Assembly: GCA_030844895.1 (NCBI GenBank)
Contig: CM061234.1
Coordinates: 16,923,573-16,987,572, forward strand
Length of the DNA: 64,000 nucleotides
Source of the DNA: Ambrosia x helenae
Taxonomy: Eukaryota; Streptophyta; Magnoliopsida; Asterales; Asteraceae
Direction of reading: 5' to 3'
Part shown: in pieces, positions 1 to 11,641 of the stretch
How the letters are laid out: each line of letters opens with the position of its first letter
Numbering within the stretch: the stretch's first letter is position 1
Program-made: the position numbers and the translations under genes
Notes under the pieces: model-generated
The model's input: the letters and a program-made list of their open reading frames with translations, nothing else
Databases searched by the model: none
Told to the model about the DNA's origin: nothing

Positions 1-454
1 TACCGGTTTAGTAATGGATTCCCAACCGCAGTAGTAGCAACACTTAACGTCTAGCTAACGTTTTCATAACATAGTAGTACGGAGATGATCTTACCGAACT
101 TATAACAACACTTTATAAAAGAAAACCTGTGAACTCACCAGCATTATATGTTGACATTTTTGGCATGTTTTCTCAGGTCGCTAAGGTAGCAGTCAATGGG
201 CTAGGCGCACGGAGTCATGCAGAGCGTCTAATATTTTGAAGCATATTAAACAATGTTTTGTAAACAATGATATGTCTTTTGGTTGTAAACAAGAATGCTT
301 CCGCTGCTGGTTTACGGCTCAAAGCATGATATTTTGGTTTAAATATAATTATGAATGCATGTTTGTTGTATGTTTATTGTGATCGTTGACTGAGATCCTG
401 GTGTGTCACGCGCCTCGCGGTAAAACCCCGCACGTGGAATTTGAGGGTGTGACA
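1..454 (+). mobile_element. 3' part of an LTR (solo LTR or 3' LTR), left end outside the window
   Basis: The segment ends in GGGTGTGACA, a typical plant LTR 3' end (TG...CA class). A second LTR of the same style lies at about 22940-24644 and shares the CTCACCAGCATTAT block (here near 136) and a TTTCTCAGG/TTTCAGG block. No coding sequence is visible. Whether this is a solo LTR or a full element cannot be decided because the left side is cut by the window. Confidence 0.6.
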
Positions 455-541
455 ATCTTCATGTCGTTTTTCTGGGTTCCTTAATTTAGCACCAGCTTCC
501 CTTCCACCTTTAGCTCCAAAAATGTTCATTCCCGTTTGCCC
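455..541 (-). pseudogene. Coding-like fragment abutting the LTR, family not recognised
   Basis: Read on the minus strand from about 541 to 458, one frame stays open and gives a hydrophilic, exon-like peptide rich in Gly, Lys, Arg and Glu (it includes IFGAKGGREAGAKLRNPEKR). It stops exactly where the LTR begins. I do not recognise the family. It could be the end of an exon disrupted by the LTR, or chance. The rest, to 1014, is AT-rich and without recognisable genes. Confidence 0.25.
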
Positions 542-1137
542 TTAAACTTTCTACATTATGAAAAGGGAAAAAAAATTACATGTAGATGATAGCCTTATGT
601 TGATGAACCGTAAGCCAATGATGCTCAATCTAGTAACTGATATGTGAGTGCACATACAAACTTATATAAATGCTGTTGTAGGATCTCGTAAAATGCAAAA
701 CACACCTGTAAGACATTATCTGAGATGAAATCAAAACCAAAATAGTGGAGTTAAGTAACCAACCAAATAAAGCATGATAAGTAAAAGTTAACTAAAAACA
801 ATACCTTTATAAGAATACCATTTTTGTAAAGTTCTTAAGAAAGTCATTACATCAAACCATCTCAAAATAAATGTGTGTTGTACCTTAGAAGACTCGGTAT
901 AATAAGATCATTATGGCTACAAATATTACCATTGATGTGATGCATGTCACGCCAAACAACAATTCGAGTTTATTTTTTAGCAATCACATCCATCATTATC
1001 CATTATATTATACACTAGACTTTTGCCCGCGTTTACATGCGGTTCACCAACGTATAATTATTTTGAGCGGTAAGACGTAAAAAAAATATAGTAGAAATAT
1101 TTTATTAAAATTTAAAAGAAACCAACACACATTTTAT

Positions 1138-1374
1138 TCAAATATCATTAAATATTTCTTTATACACCTTATTTTTTGTTTTAGTATTCACCTTCCTATC
1201 AACATCAAGTATAAATAACTTCACACCTGCCCTGCTTTTAACTCTTGACAGTGCGACATAAAGCTGACCATGTGAGAATACAGGATCTCTTAAATACAAT
1301 CCAACTTTCGATAGAGACTGTCCTTGGCTTTTATTGATGGTCATTCCGAAAGTAGACTTCAAGATCAAATGCAC
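1138..1374 (-). pseudogene. Helitron PIF1-like helicase, C-terminal fragment
   Basis: The 78-residue frame carries the last helicase motifs of Helitron PIF1-type proteins: a FGMTINKSQGQSL block followed by a FSHGQLYVALSRV block, with the usual short basic tail. A full Helitron helicase is many hundreds of residues, so only the C-terminus remains. It lies about 120 bp inside the element's 3' end, as expected for RepHel. No upstream helicase or Rep/HUH motifs can be read. The family assignment is firm; the gene is not functional. Confidence 0.8.
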
Positions 1375-1409
1375 AAATTTTCAAAATAATAGCTGATTTT
1401 TTTTTAAAA

Positions 1410-2990
1410 AAAATGAGAAGTTAAAACAGGCGTATTAATTGTGATGAAAAAAATGGAAATTTAACTTTGTTTATAAATGTATTTATATATGATTAATAAT
1501 TTCGTGTTTAAAGGTTGTTAATGAAATGGTAATCATAATTATTAAAATTAAATGTTTCCAATATTGTGTAAATCATGATAAATGCTACATATACACTAAA
1601 AATAGTAATGTGACAAATCAAAGAAATTAAGCATTTATTTTGTGTTTAAATGTCTTTAATTTTAAAAACCGGATTTTTTTTTTAATTTTGATTTTGAATA
1701 TTTAAAAATAAAGTAATTCAAATAAAAATAGGCGTATTAATTATGATGAAAAAATTCAAATTTAATTTGTTTATAAATGTATTTATATATGATTAATAAT
1801 TTTTGTGTTTAAAGGTTATTAATGAAATGGTAATCATAATTATTAATAGTAGATGTTTCCAATATTGTGTAAATCATGATAAATGCTAATTATATGCTAA
1901 AAATAGTAATGTGACAAATCAAAGAATTAAGCATTTATTTTGTGTTTAAATGTCTTTAATTTTAAAAATCGGATTTTTTTAAATTTTGATTTTGAATGTT
2001 TAAAAATAAATTTATAAATGTATTTATATAATTTTATGTTTAAAGGTTATTATTGAAATGGTAATCATAATTATTAATATTAGATGTTTCCAATATTGTG
2101 TAAATCATGATAAATGTTAATTATACGCTAAAAATAGTAATGTGAAAAATCAAAGAATTAAGCATTTATTTTGTGTTTAAATGTATTTAATTTTAAAAAC
2201 CAGATTTTTTTAATTTTGATTTTGAATGTTTGAAAATAAAGTAATTCAAATGAAAATAGGCGTATTAATTGTGATGAAAAAATTCAAATTTAACTTTGTT
2301 TATAAATGTATTTATATTTATATATTATTAATAATTTTATGTTTAAAGATTATTAATGAAATGGTAATCATAATTATTAACATGAGATGTTTCCAATATT
2401 GTGTAAATCATGATAAATGTTAATTATACGCTAAAAATAGTAATGTGACATATCAAAAAATTAGCATTTATTTTGTGTTTAAATGTCTTTAATTTTAATA
2501 ACCGAATTTTTTAAAAATTTTTATTTTGAATGTTTAAAAATAAAGTAATTCAAATGAAAATAGGCGTATTAATTGTGATGAAAAAATTCAAATTTAACTT
2601 TGTTTATAAATGTATTTATATTTATATATTATTAATAATTTTGTGTTTAAAGGTTATTAATGAAATGGCAATCATAATTATTAACATGAGATGTTTCCAA
2701 TATTGTGTAAATCATGATAAATGCTAATTATACGCTAAAAATAGTAATGTGACAAATCAAAGAATTGAGCATTTATTTTGTGTTTAAATGTCATTAATTT
2801 TAAAACCGGATTTTTTTTTTAAATTTTGATTTTGAATGTTTGAAAATAAAGTAATTCAAATGAAAATAGGCGTATTAATTGTGATGAAAAACTTCAAATT
2901 TAACTTTGTTTATAAATGTATTTATATTTATATATGATTAATAATTTTGTGTTTAAAGGATATTAATGAAATGGTAATCAATAACATGAG
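1410..2990. repeat. Tandem array, about 6 units of ~300 bp, inside the Helitron
   Basis: A unit containing ATGAAAAAATTCAAATTTAA, TTTATAAATGTATTTAT, AATGAAATGGTAATCATAAT and TTTCCAATATTGTGTAAATC recurs at about 1471, 1771, 2011, 2300, 2604 and 2911. Spacing is 300, 240, 289, 304 and 307 bp; the third unit lost about 60 bp. The last copy is truncated. Two units (2226-2423 and 2530-2727) stay open as nearly identical 65-codon frames, a by-product of the repetition rather than genes. Confidence 0.85.
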
Positions 2991-4170
2991 CATGAGAAAT
3001 ATTGATGAGCAACTAAATAAAAAAGATTAGAAACTCTTACCGTGAGGTTTTACCGTCTCTGGGATTGAAGCTAATAATCGCCCGTCCTGTATATCGAGAT
3101 GAAAAAACTCATGTATTAAATGATGAAAGCATGAATATATTTAGATAATAGGCAACTGTATCAAAATCAAGAAAGATCATAATATTTATTCTTTTTTAGA
3201 TTTTCAAACATTGTCCATACATTTGTATACGAAACATTTCCATACGTGCTTACCTGAAAATCTAAATAAAATGACATTATTCAAAAAATTAATTCATATA
3301 AATAAGCAAACATTAAACATCAAACAAAAGAAAAATCAAGCCCAAGAACAAAATTTCAAACAAACTGTTTGATTATAAAAACTAACTAAAGATTTCAAAA
3401 TCAAAAATCAAACCTTGATATCAGAAGCATGTAAGCAACAGTCGCTCAGGTACAAATCTGAAACAAATGGATATACGATACATACAAAAATAAAAAAAAG
3501 TAGGCTTCTTTACCATGATCAAATATAAATGAATGTGAACCAATTAACACTTGCACTAAACAAACCATTGATTATTTTCCTTTAAATTGTCGTCTTTACG
3601 CTTTGGATCCACAATAACACACAATACATACAGATTGAAACCTAAATCATTAAAATCAGTAAAAAAAATATAAAGACACAAAAACATTAATCGCCAAAAA
3701 CAAATGAAGATATAAGATATCAGAAAGAAACATAGATGAAATCAAAAAGAAACGTAGGAGAGGCGATAGACGAACAATGATTGTGTTATAGGAGAATGGA
3801 ATGATAATACCTTGAAGAAGGATCGCCAAGGATGGAGAATGATCGGTTGCTTCGTTTGATTGTTTTAAGGTTTAGAAGAGGATGGAGAATGATTTGTTAT
3901 GATGATGATTAGTTTTTTAGGAATGATAATAGGCTTGACCAATTTTTACCAAAATAATCATTCAATTACCAAAACAATGTTTAGGAAAGTTATTAAAACA
4001 CCTTGACCGATTTTAACTAAATTAATAAATGATTTTCAATTTAAAAAAACAAAAATTTTATAAATTCTCACAAGGTGCCATGTGGCTTAATGAGAGGGGG
4101 AGAGAGAATTGAACTTGCAATGTGAGAGTGCCATGTGTCTCACATTGCTTTTAAGTATTAGATGTATAGA

Positions 4171-4899
4171 TACCTTCAATTTCAATTTGTAATGTTAATG
4201 ACCAACTTGACTGCTAGTGTAGTAGCGAATCTAGGAATGATTTCTAGGGGGTTTCTTTTGTAGATTTTCACTATTTTTTCAACTCTTTCCATTAAAATTT
4301 TCATTTTTTTTCCAAACCAAGGAAACCCATGATACCCCCTCTAAATCTATCACTGACTGTCACCTTGCAACATGTCATTCTTATAAACATAATATTCTTC
4401 TAGAATAAGAAATCATTGTGAGTGTCCTTGTTTTTTAGGTTTAAAAGGAAACGTATATGAATTGACAAATTGCATATCAAATGAAAAATCTTGGTTTCTT
4501 GACCTACAAATAAAAAATAAAAGAAAAAACTAACTTTTTAAGAGAAAATACGAAAGACTTGCAAAAGCTGTTACTACTAAGAGGACAAAAATTCTTAGAA
4601 ATTCAGAAAAAATATGCCTTCGATGTGGCAACACATTATAAAACAGCATAAAAAATGTTTAGGCTCAGACACATAAAGAAATCAAGAAGGTGTATAAACA
4701 TACCATCAATGTAGACTAACTGGTTGCCGTGTGAAAGCAAAAGCAATCACATGACCTTTTCAATTGATTACTTGTCGCATGTTTAAATCTTATTCTTGCA
4801 TAACCTCTTCAAAAAGAAACAAAACACAATACACATCATCATAGCCTTCAAAAATCACAGTAAGTGGACCGCCTTGGGGGTTCCACAGCCTCCTAAACC
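4171..4899. other. Non-coding sequence between Helitron and MULE, partly duplicated at 11.8 kb
   Basis: No gene is visible. The segment from about 4700 to 4872 (CTAACTGGTTG...GTGTGAAAGCAA, then TCGCATGTTTAAATCTTATT) is repeated in the same orientation at about 11805-11975, on the other side of the MULE. The block at 4220-4330 (GCGAATCTAGGAATGA) resembles dispersed fragments near 14.6 and 50.1 kb. Confidence 0.5.
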
Positions 4900-4908
4900 C
4901 ACAAGGAA
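4900..4908. repeat. 9-bp target site duplication of the MULE, left copy
   Basis: CACAAGGAA directly precedes the left terminal inverted repeat; the identical nonamer follows the right one at 11633-11641. Nine bp is the normal MULE duplication length. Confidence 0.9.
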
Positions 4909-5203
4909 GAATTTTTTGCATAAATAGGTAATTTGTTGTCTGGGTAAGTGTTTGTAGGTGGCTTCACCCAAAAAAAAGCACAAATAGGTAAGTTGTTGTG
5001 TCAATTGGCGACATAGGTTGAATGTATGTTATCCAATAGGCGACTTTGAATAAGAATTTGAATGTATCATACTTGATCAGCGACATTGAATAAATAATTT
5101 GAATGTATCATATCCAATCGGCGACATTGAATAAATAATTTGAATGTATCATATCCAATCGGCGACATTGATTCAATGTCTCATTCCCAATCAGCGACAT
5201 TGA
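4909..5203 (+). repeat. MULE left terminal inverted repeat
   Basis: About 295 bp, matching the reverse complement of 11383-11632 with few differences. It contains a repeated ~41-bp motif with core CCAATCGGCGACATTGAAT at 5041, 5081, 5122, 5163 and 5194; the right arm has one fewer unit. The same GGCGACAT core appears in the 30-bp repeats at 7917-8035. Confidence 0.88.
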
Positions 5204-5529
5204 ATAATTAGGGTTTAGAAAGGTTTGTGACATTATTTACACGTTGGTTTGTATTTTTTATTTTTAATTGGGTTGAATACTTTCACAATAATTGTACTAA
5301 GTCGCTAATTGGTTTCAAGACTTTCACAATAATTGTACTAAGACGCCAATTGGTTTGAAGACTTTCACAATAATTCTACAATTTTCAGCTATTTAAGGGG
5401 TTAGACCCCAAACCAAAATGGGCACAACCTCTTTCTTAGAAAACCTGCTTCCCCCACAACCATCACTCTTAAAAACAACCATTTTCTTAGAAAACCTGCT
5501 TACCCCCCAAAACCTTCCAACCACAACCG

Positions 5530-7695
5530 ATGGCTTCATTCTGTCCATACCTGGTTAGATTATACTGGGGTGGTCGTTTTTCATACGTTAACGGGGCTGT
5601 TCAAAGTGATGATTCTCTAGTAACAACTAGCTTTATCATGCGAGTGTCGATGTCATTTGAAGAACTAGTTGAAGCCGTATGCAGTCATATTAACATTAAC
5701 AAACCATCAGTTACTGTTCAGCTACTGCTTGCTTTCACTTTCCAATGGTCCTCTCAAACATCCAAGATCTTCAACGACGATGGGGTTCGAATGATGGACT
5801 ATCTGGCCGTAGAGGCACATGGCCATTTTGTTGCGGAGATCTACGTTGAATGGCAAGAAGCTCCTCCATTACAGCATATTAGTTTTACCAACCTGTTGCG
5901 TGACGTGGCCAACGTAAATGTTGATGCACCCTTTGGGTCTCAGCATGATGTGGAATCAATCCAATTTGATGCCGGTAACGACCCAAACGACGAGGTAGGT
6001 TCCCCAGTGACAGACGAAGAAACAGTTGCGGTACCTCAATATGTTGTCGGTAACGACCAGAACGACGGCTTCGATGACTCCAGAAGCGGGGACTCTGAAC
6101 ACACGGAAGACAGTCATCGCTCAGCACCAGTATCAGATGACAGTTCCTCTGAAGAGGAGGCCACAGCCAGTCAGGGGCCCCCGGTGACCGAACCAAGTGA
6201 CGGATTAACTCTCCAGTTACGTCCACATCAACACAACGTTCCTGAAGATGATGTGGATGTAACTGATTACGTGGTTCCAGATTACGAAGATGACGACTTT
6301 GTCTTATGGAACCCAAGTATGAAAGATATCCGTGTTGGTATGTATTTCAAATCGAAAGATGAGGTTGACCGTGCAGTTAGACAGTGGAACGTTCTTCGTG
6401 GTCGAGAGCTGTTCGTTAGGGAAAGCAAGAAGAGATTATACAAGGTCATATGTTACACCAGAAGACCAAAATTTGTAAATCCTTTCAGTGGTGCTCGAAA
6501 GTGTGAGTGGCGTTGCACCGCAACCAAAAAGTCTGACGCGCACTATTGGCGAATTATTGTGTGGGGTGGCGAACACACATGCTATTCAACGGTGGTACGT
6601 AACAGCAATAGAACCTTACGATCGAAGGTTATCACTTCACACATCGTCCCACAAATTCGTGCGGACATTAAGTTTAAGGTAAAACAGATTCAAACGTATG
6701 TCAAGCAACATTTGAACATTGATGTTACGTACTCTAAAGCGTGGCGAGCACGAAGAAAGGCAATAGAACTTATATATGGTGACTGGGACAGCAATTTTGA
6801 GGCGCTACCCACGTATACCACTCGGTTGTAGGATCGAAACCCAGGCACCGTTGTTTCTTTCTATAACCATCCACATGGAGATCAGTATTACCCCACATTT
6901 AAATATGTGTTTTGGGCCTTCGCACCCTCTATCCGTGCGTTTCATCGCTGCATGCCTGTCATCTCGGTTGACGGCACGCATCTAAAAGGACCGTACCGAG
7001 GTAAGTTGTTGATTGCTGTAACAAAAAATGCCAACAACTACATCATGCCTGTGGCTTATGCTGTGGTTGACGAAGAGACCGTACATAGTTGGTGTTGGTT
7101 TTTCCAAAATCTTTAAGAATATGTCACCCTTCATAGCATGGGTCCATTGTGTGTTATATCCGACAGACAAAATGGCATAATTAATGCAATGGAGAACCTT
7201 CCAGGCTGGATGGAACCCAACGCGTACCACCGATATTGTCTTCGTCACGTTAGAAGCAATCGCAGCGGGAGGTTCAAGAACAAAATGCTACGGAAACTCT
7301 GTTGGAGTATTGGTAGCACATCTCAGTCAAGAAAGTATCGGTGGGGTGTCCGCGAAATGAGGCTGCAAAATCAGCAAGCTTGGGACTACCTTAACAACAT
7401 TGATAAGAGTAAGTGGACGGTCAAGTATGATAAAGAGCATCGTCGTTGGGGTAACCTAACGACCAACATTTCCGAGTCCATGAACAATGTATTGCGTGAA
7501 GCCCGACTACTACCAATCACAGCTCTGATTGACTATACCTTTCGTAGAGATGTCGAGCAGTATGTTAAGCACACTGAGATTTCTCACAGTTGTAACACCC
7601 CTCTACCACCTCGCATTTGGAGCAAGTTTGAGAAACTATACTCAGTAGCAATGCAACATGAGGTGTCGTGGTTGGTCACCCCGTCTGATTTCTAA
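5530..7695 (+). pseudogene. MULE transposase (MURA-like), one frame with two nonsense codons
   Basis: One reading frame runs 722 codons from the ATG at 5530 to the TAA at 7693-7695. It is interrupted only by TAG at 6829-6831 and TAA at 7114-7116; there is no frameshift. The order is an N-terminal region with a PB1-like start (to ~residue 130), an acidic low-complexity linker (~140-260), a MuDR DNA-binding domain (~260-425, with CEWRCTA and the GGEHTC block), then the MULE DDE core. The first Asp is in SVDGTHLKG (~480), the second in VISDRQNGI (~542), then the CLRHVRSN block. The C-terminal zinc knuckle common in the family is not obvious. It would cut and re-insert the element by DDE chemistry. 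The first stop is a CAG-to-TAG type change. Confidence 0.85.
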
Positions 7696-7916
7696 TAAAC
7701 CATCTTCGCCATTTCCTTCAAAGAGCTTCGCAGTACAATGTTGTGGTTGAGCCCAAAGCAATAGATTATTGCAAGCACCGGGGTTTAGAGATGCCATATT
7801 AATTAATAGGGTTTGGAAATAATATATGAATTTCAATAATGGGAGTTTAAAGTCGTCTGATGACAATAGCCTTTGAGTTTAATTTTGTGAATGCAAATGA
7901 TGAAAATGACCTCCAA

Positions 7917-8035
7917 TTTATACATAATCAATGTCGCCAAATGATTCCCATACATAATCAATGTCGCCAAATGATTCCCATACATAATCAATGTCGCCAA
8001 ATGATTTCCATACATTGTGAATGTCGCCAAATCAT
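7917..8035. repeat. Four 30-bp tandem repeats between the convergent MULE genes
   Basis: A unit of ATACATAATCAATGTCGCCA plus AATGATTCCC repeats four times at exactly 30-bp spacing, the last diverged. It contains the ATGTCGCCAA core also present in the terminal repeats. There are no variable spacers, so it is not CRISPR-like. Confidence 0.8.
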
Positions 8036-8191
8036 TTAGAAATCTTCAAATGTACTTTGAGTTGTAAAAAAACATGTGTTTTTAAAGTTGCCAATCATTC
8101 TCATACCTACCATTGCAAGAATCCAAAGTTTTTTTAAACATTTTAATTGAACAATAAATACAACATATTAAATGACCTCCAATAAAATATA

Positions 8192-10984
8192 CTACTGAAA
8201 CTGATTATACATAAACCAATTAGGTTGCATTCTGGTGCGTTGTGGTCTCCCTGGTGCGTTCTGAGTGCCAGTCGTATCAGTATTAGAAACATTTAAATTC
8301 AAGCTCAAGTCAAGGCGGGGCGGTGGTGTAACATCGACATACCCTGCACGGTGGTCTTGTTGACTTTGATTAGCTGCATAATACTGATAATCACTGTGAG
8401 TATCCGGCATAAAAGTCAACAATTGTGCTTGTGGGGTAAAAAAGTCTTCTTGTTGTTGGGTTACCCGATCCCGCACATTTTGTTGATTAACCCCCGGGTT
8501 TGTTTGAGGTTCCCCTAAGAAGGTGGACATCAACTCACTAACTGTCGTCGGACTTAAGCCATCCCACCAACAAGCATCCCCACTTAAGCCATCATCATAG
8601 AAACCTGCACCACCCCCAGCGCTAGACGGTCCAGCCAAACCTGCACCACCCCCAGCGCCAGACAGTCCACTGCTGAACGCCCCAAACCCACCGGCAGACG
8701 TACCACCTCCACTGGCAAACGCACCAAAACCCAACGCCTCAACCCCACCTCCACTGGCAAACGCCCCAAACCCACCGGCAGACGTACCACCTCCACTGCC
8801 ATACGCACCACCCCCACCCTGAAACGCACCACCCCCACCCTCAAACGCACCACCGCCCACAATGCCAAACTCACCACCTCCACTGCCATACGCACCACCC
8901 CCACCCTGAAACGCACCATCCCCACCGCCAAACCTACCCCCAATGTCGCCATCATTAACAACTGTATCATCAGAAGCTGGTTGATGACGTCGTCTCCTTA
9001 TTGCCCTTTGAGCTCTTGGCGCCATTTGGAGGTTGACCTGGTTTGCTGTCAAATGCGGCTGATACTGGGAATATTCTTGGGCATCTGACATTTGCATAGT
9101 GTGGTGGGCAACACGTTCAATGAACTGGAGATTGCTAGAGGCCTGGGTACCATCTCCCGCTCCAGCTTGAGAGGATGCGTTGTAAATTACACCCATTGAC
9201 TCCCTCTACAAAAAAAAATTAACAAAAAAATGTATTAAATTAAATTAATCGACAAAATAGTAACGAATACCATCATTTGAATTCTTGCCCCGTCATCTTG
9301 AAAAGCAGGAGGAGGCATAGTTACTTCCCTGGGATCAGATACGTATACAACTGTGCGCGCATTATACCACGGCATGTAGTCGGCGTCAACTGATCGAGTC
9401 GTAATTATTTCACCGTTGACAAGAGTTTTGTCACGGTTGTTCCATCCGCTAACATACTCCTGGTGTGTAGTGAGCCAGTTAGTCCCGGTTTTACCTTGCC
9501 GGTTTAACTTGTGCAACCTCTTATGCTCGCTTGGCTGTATACTGATCGGGGGCGGCTCCTGTTGCACCATCCCAAATTGTCTCATTACCCGTTGCGGATA
9601 ATGATGTTCGACAATATCCCAATATATCAATGGGCAGGTACTCATCCAGCTTCTCATACCACTTCTGCAGATTGGTGGCAGCTTTCCAATGATATCATTG
9701 TAAGGGGTCCATTTAAACTACAAAAAAAAAATTATAGTTAGTTACACCCATTAATATCAAAGCCACTATACGAATGACAGACTGATTGAAGTAACAAATT
9801 AGATATAATTACGTGGCTCCGGTGTAACGATTGAAGTTGAGAACGATATGTTCTCAAGCAGTGTGACGGGTTTACAGTGAAGTTGAGTGTCTGCTCTTGC
9901 CACCTATACAATAATTAGAAAGCAAAATAATTAGTTCACTTTTTAGAAGTTTTCACTTCCCAGATTTTGAGCTGACCCACTAACTACAAATTTGTAGAAC
10001 CTAATAATTTATACTATGTCTATGCATAATTTATACACGTAACAAGTTTAATAATGTATTTGAGCAGCATAATTATGGCAAACTAATGATAATAAAGAAT
10101 TAATAAAGTATTTAAGCAGCATAATTATATTACCGAGCTGCTAACGGGACGGAATGATCAAAATTTACGTCTATTTGCGGGCCTATGCTTGGAAACCTTT
10201 CCCATGCCCAAAGCTGTAGAATGAAGGCTGGACCAGAAAGGGCTATTGCATCGGGTGCTGTGGCATCACACAGGTTTCTATACAAACATGCTAAAGCTGC
10301 ACTACCCCAGCTATACGATGAACATCTTCGTAGATCATCTAAAAGTCTTAGACGGTGCAACGAAATTCTATTGTTGGCATTATCCGGAAGTATTGTGCAA
10401 CCAATAAGATAAAATATTATCGAACGAGCACGAATAACGCACTCTTCGTCGGTTGCTTCAACTTCAGAAAATGATTTCTCTAACTCTCTTATAATAGTAG
10501 CTGACTTAAGAGATTTGCCAATAAAATCATTTCGCTCAGGGGTAAAACCCAACAAAGTTTCACACATGTTGATGGCCTGCTGCTCTGTAAGGGGAGTTTC
10601 CGGACCCGATACCACAACACCCTCTACTGGTAATCCCCACAACACGTTGATATCCTGTAACGTGATGGTGGCTTCACCCACATGTAGATGAAATGTGTGC
10701 GTTTCTGGCCTCCACCGCTCAACCAACGCAGTTATCAGTGCGTGGTCCATGTACCGATAACCACAACTTAACACCCCACCAAGCCCGGCTTCTTGTATGA
10801 TACCTTTTACCCGTTCACCTAAAGGGTTTTCCTTAAGAAAATTCCATAAACTTCTATCACCGCGTTTCACATTTAGGAGTTAGTTGTATTTTTCAGGATT
10901 TGTGAAAATAGACAACGCACGGTGGTCGTTGTGTAGAAACAACACATCGTTTTCAAGAGGACCCGGGTGTATGTTGTAATTCAT
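8192..10984 (-). pseudogene. Plant mobile domain (PMD, MAIN-like) gene carried by the MULE
   Basis: Four exons join in phase on the minus strand: 10984-10134, 9903-9813, 9717-9271 and 9205-8192, all GT-AG, giving 801 codons. One in-frame TAA (10882-10880) breaks it near residue 35. Exon 1 starts with the HPGPL opening typical of PMD proteins and carries the GYRYMDHALITALVERW and DINVLWGLPVEG blocks. Exons 2-3 carry the FKWTPY, PLIYWDIVEHH and RQFGMVQ blocks. Exon 4 is a Gly/Ala-rich, low-complexity tail (repeats of GGGGAF/GSGGG) ending in a basic RPQRTRMQPNW segment. PMD proteins of the MAIN/MAIL group act in nuclear silencing and genome stability, and PMD genes are also known inside transposons. 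Without the stop it would be 800 aa. Confidence 0.8.
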
Positions 10985-11382
10985 TTTCAAATCACTGCTA
11001 AGTTTTTTCAACTTTGAAAGATATTGAGAGTTTGCAAAAGGGAAAAGTTTTGAATGCCTGAAGGAAAATTTTGACAATTTCATCTTGATGCCTCTATCAT
11101 CCGTGTTATATAACAAGGTCTTCTATTGTTTTCTATCATCCATTTTCTGCAAGTCTACTATATGAAGCAGTATGAATTGAAAGATTATTCACTGCACTCT
11201 ACATATGATGGACATCACAATGGGGAAGCATTAATATACTATTATTATAGATTACCATGTGATATATGCAGACAAAAGAATCACACTTTGAAGACATTAA
11301 AGGACAACATGGGGGACAAAGACATGTGACAAACCCTACTTCTTTCTTCAATGTCGCCAATTGGGTAAGTGACATTCATACC

Positions 11383-11632
11383 AAAGTCGCCGATTGGGAA
11401 TGAGACATTGAATCAATGTCGCGATTGGATATGATACATTCAAATTATTTATTCAATGTCGCTGATCAAGTATGATACATTCAAATTCTTATTCAAAGTC
11501 GCCGATTGGATAACATACATTCAACCTATGTCGCCAATTGAAACAACAACTTACCTATTTGTGCTTTTTTTGGGTGAAGCCACCTACAAACACTTACACA
11601 AACAACAAATTACCTATTTATGCAAAAAATTC
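11383..11632 (-). repeat. MULE right terminal inverted repeat
   Basis: About 250 bp, inverted relative to 4909-5203. It ends TGCAAAAAATTC, followed at once by the CACAAGGAA duplication. It lacks one 41-bp subterminal unit present on the left. Confidence 0.88.
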
Positions 11633-11641
11633 CACAAGGAA
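11633..11641. repeat. 9-bp target site duplication of the MULE, right copy
   Basis: CACAAGGAA, identical to 4900-4908. Confidence 0.9.

Larger units (their letters stand above)
1015..4170 (-). mobile_element. Helitron, 3.16 kb, with helicase remnant
   Basis: On the minus strand the element begins TCTATACATC at 4170 and ends CTAG at 1015. A GC-rich imperfect hairpin (CCGCATG...CGCGG) sits about 10 nt before the CTAG end. It is flanked by A and T at 1014 and 4171, the usual AT target of Helitrons, with no target duplication. Inside are a PIF1-type helicase C-terminal remnant (1138-1374) near the 3' end and a ~300-bp tandem array. No Rep domain is recognisable, so it is a decayed, non-autonomous copy. 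The 5' part resembles the two short Helitrons at 16-18 kb in having a subterminal GAGAGTGCCA block. Confidence 0.75.
4909..11632. mobile_element. Complete Mutator-like element (MULE), 6.7 kb
   Basis: Termini start GAATTTTTTGCATAAATAGG and form long inverted repeats (4909-5203 and 11383-11632). They are bounded by a perfect 9-bp target duplication, CACAAGGAA. Inside are a MURA-like transposase frame on the plus strand (5530-7695) and a plant mobile domain gene on the minus strand (10984-8192). The two converge on a short 30-bp repeat region, recalling the convergent two-gene layout of maize MuDR. A paralogous unoccupied site is seen at about 14918-14960. Both genes carry nonsense codons, so this copy looks recently inactivated. 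Confidence 0.92.

Noticed and set aside
2226..2727. Two near-identical 65-codon frames
   Set aside because: They are units of the Helitron tandem array, AT-rich and without domain features.
7917..8035. 30-bp regularly spaced repeat, CRISPR-like at first sight
   Set aside because: The repeats are contiguous with no spacers and lie in a eukaryotic transposon.
8584..8970. 128-codon frame overlapping the PMD gene tail on the same strand
   Set aside because: It is an alternate phase of the Gly-rich repeat-coding exon; the other phase continues the PMD gene.
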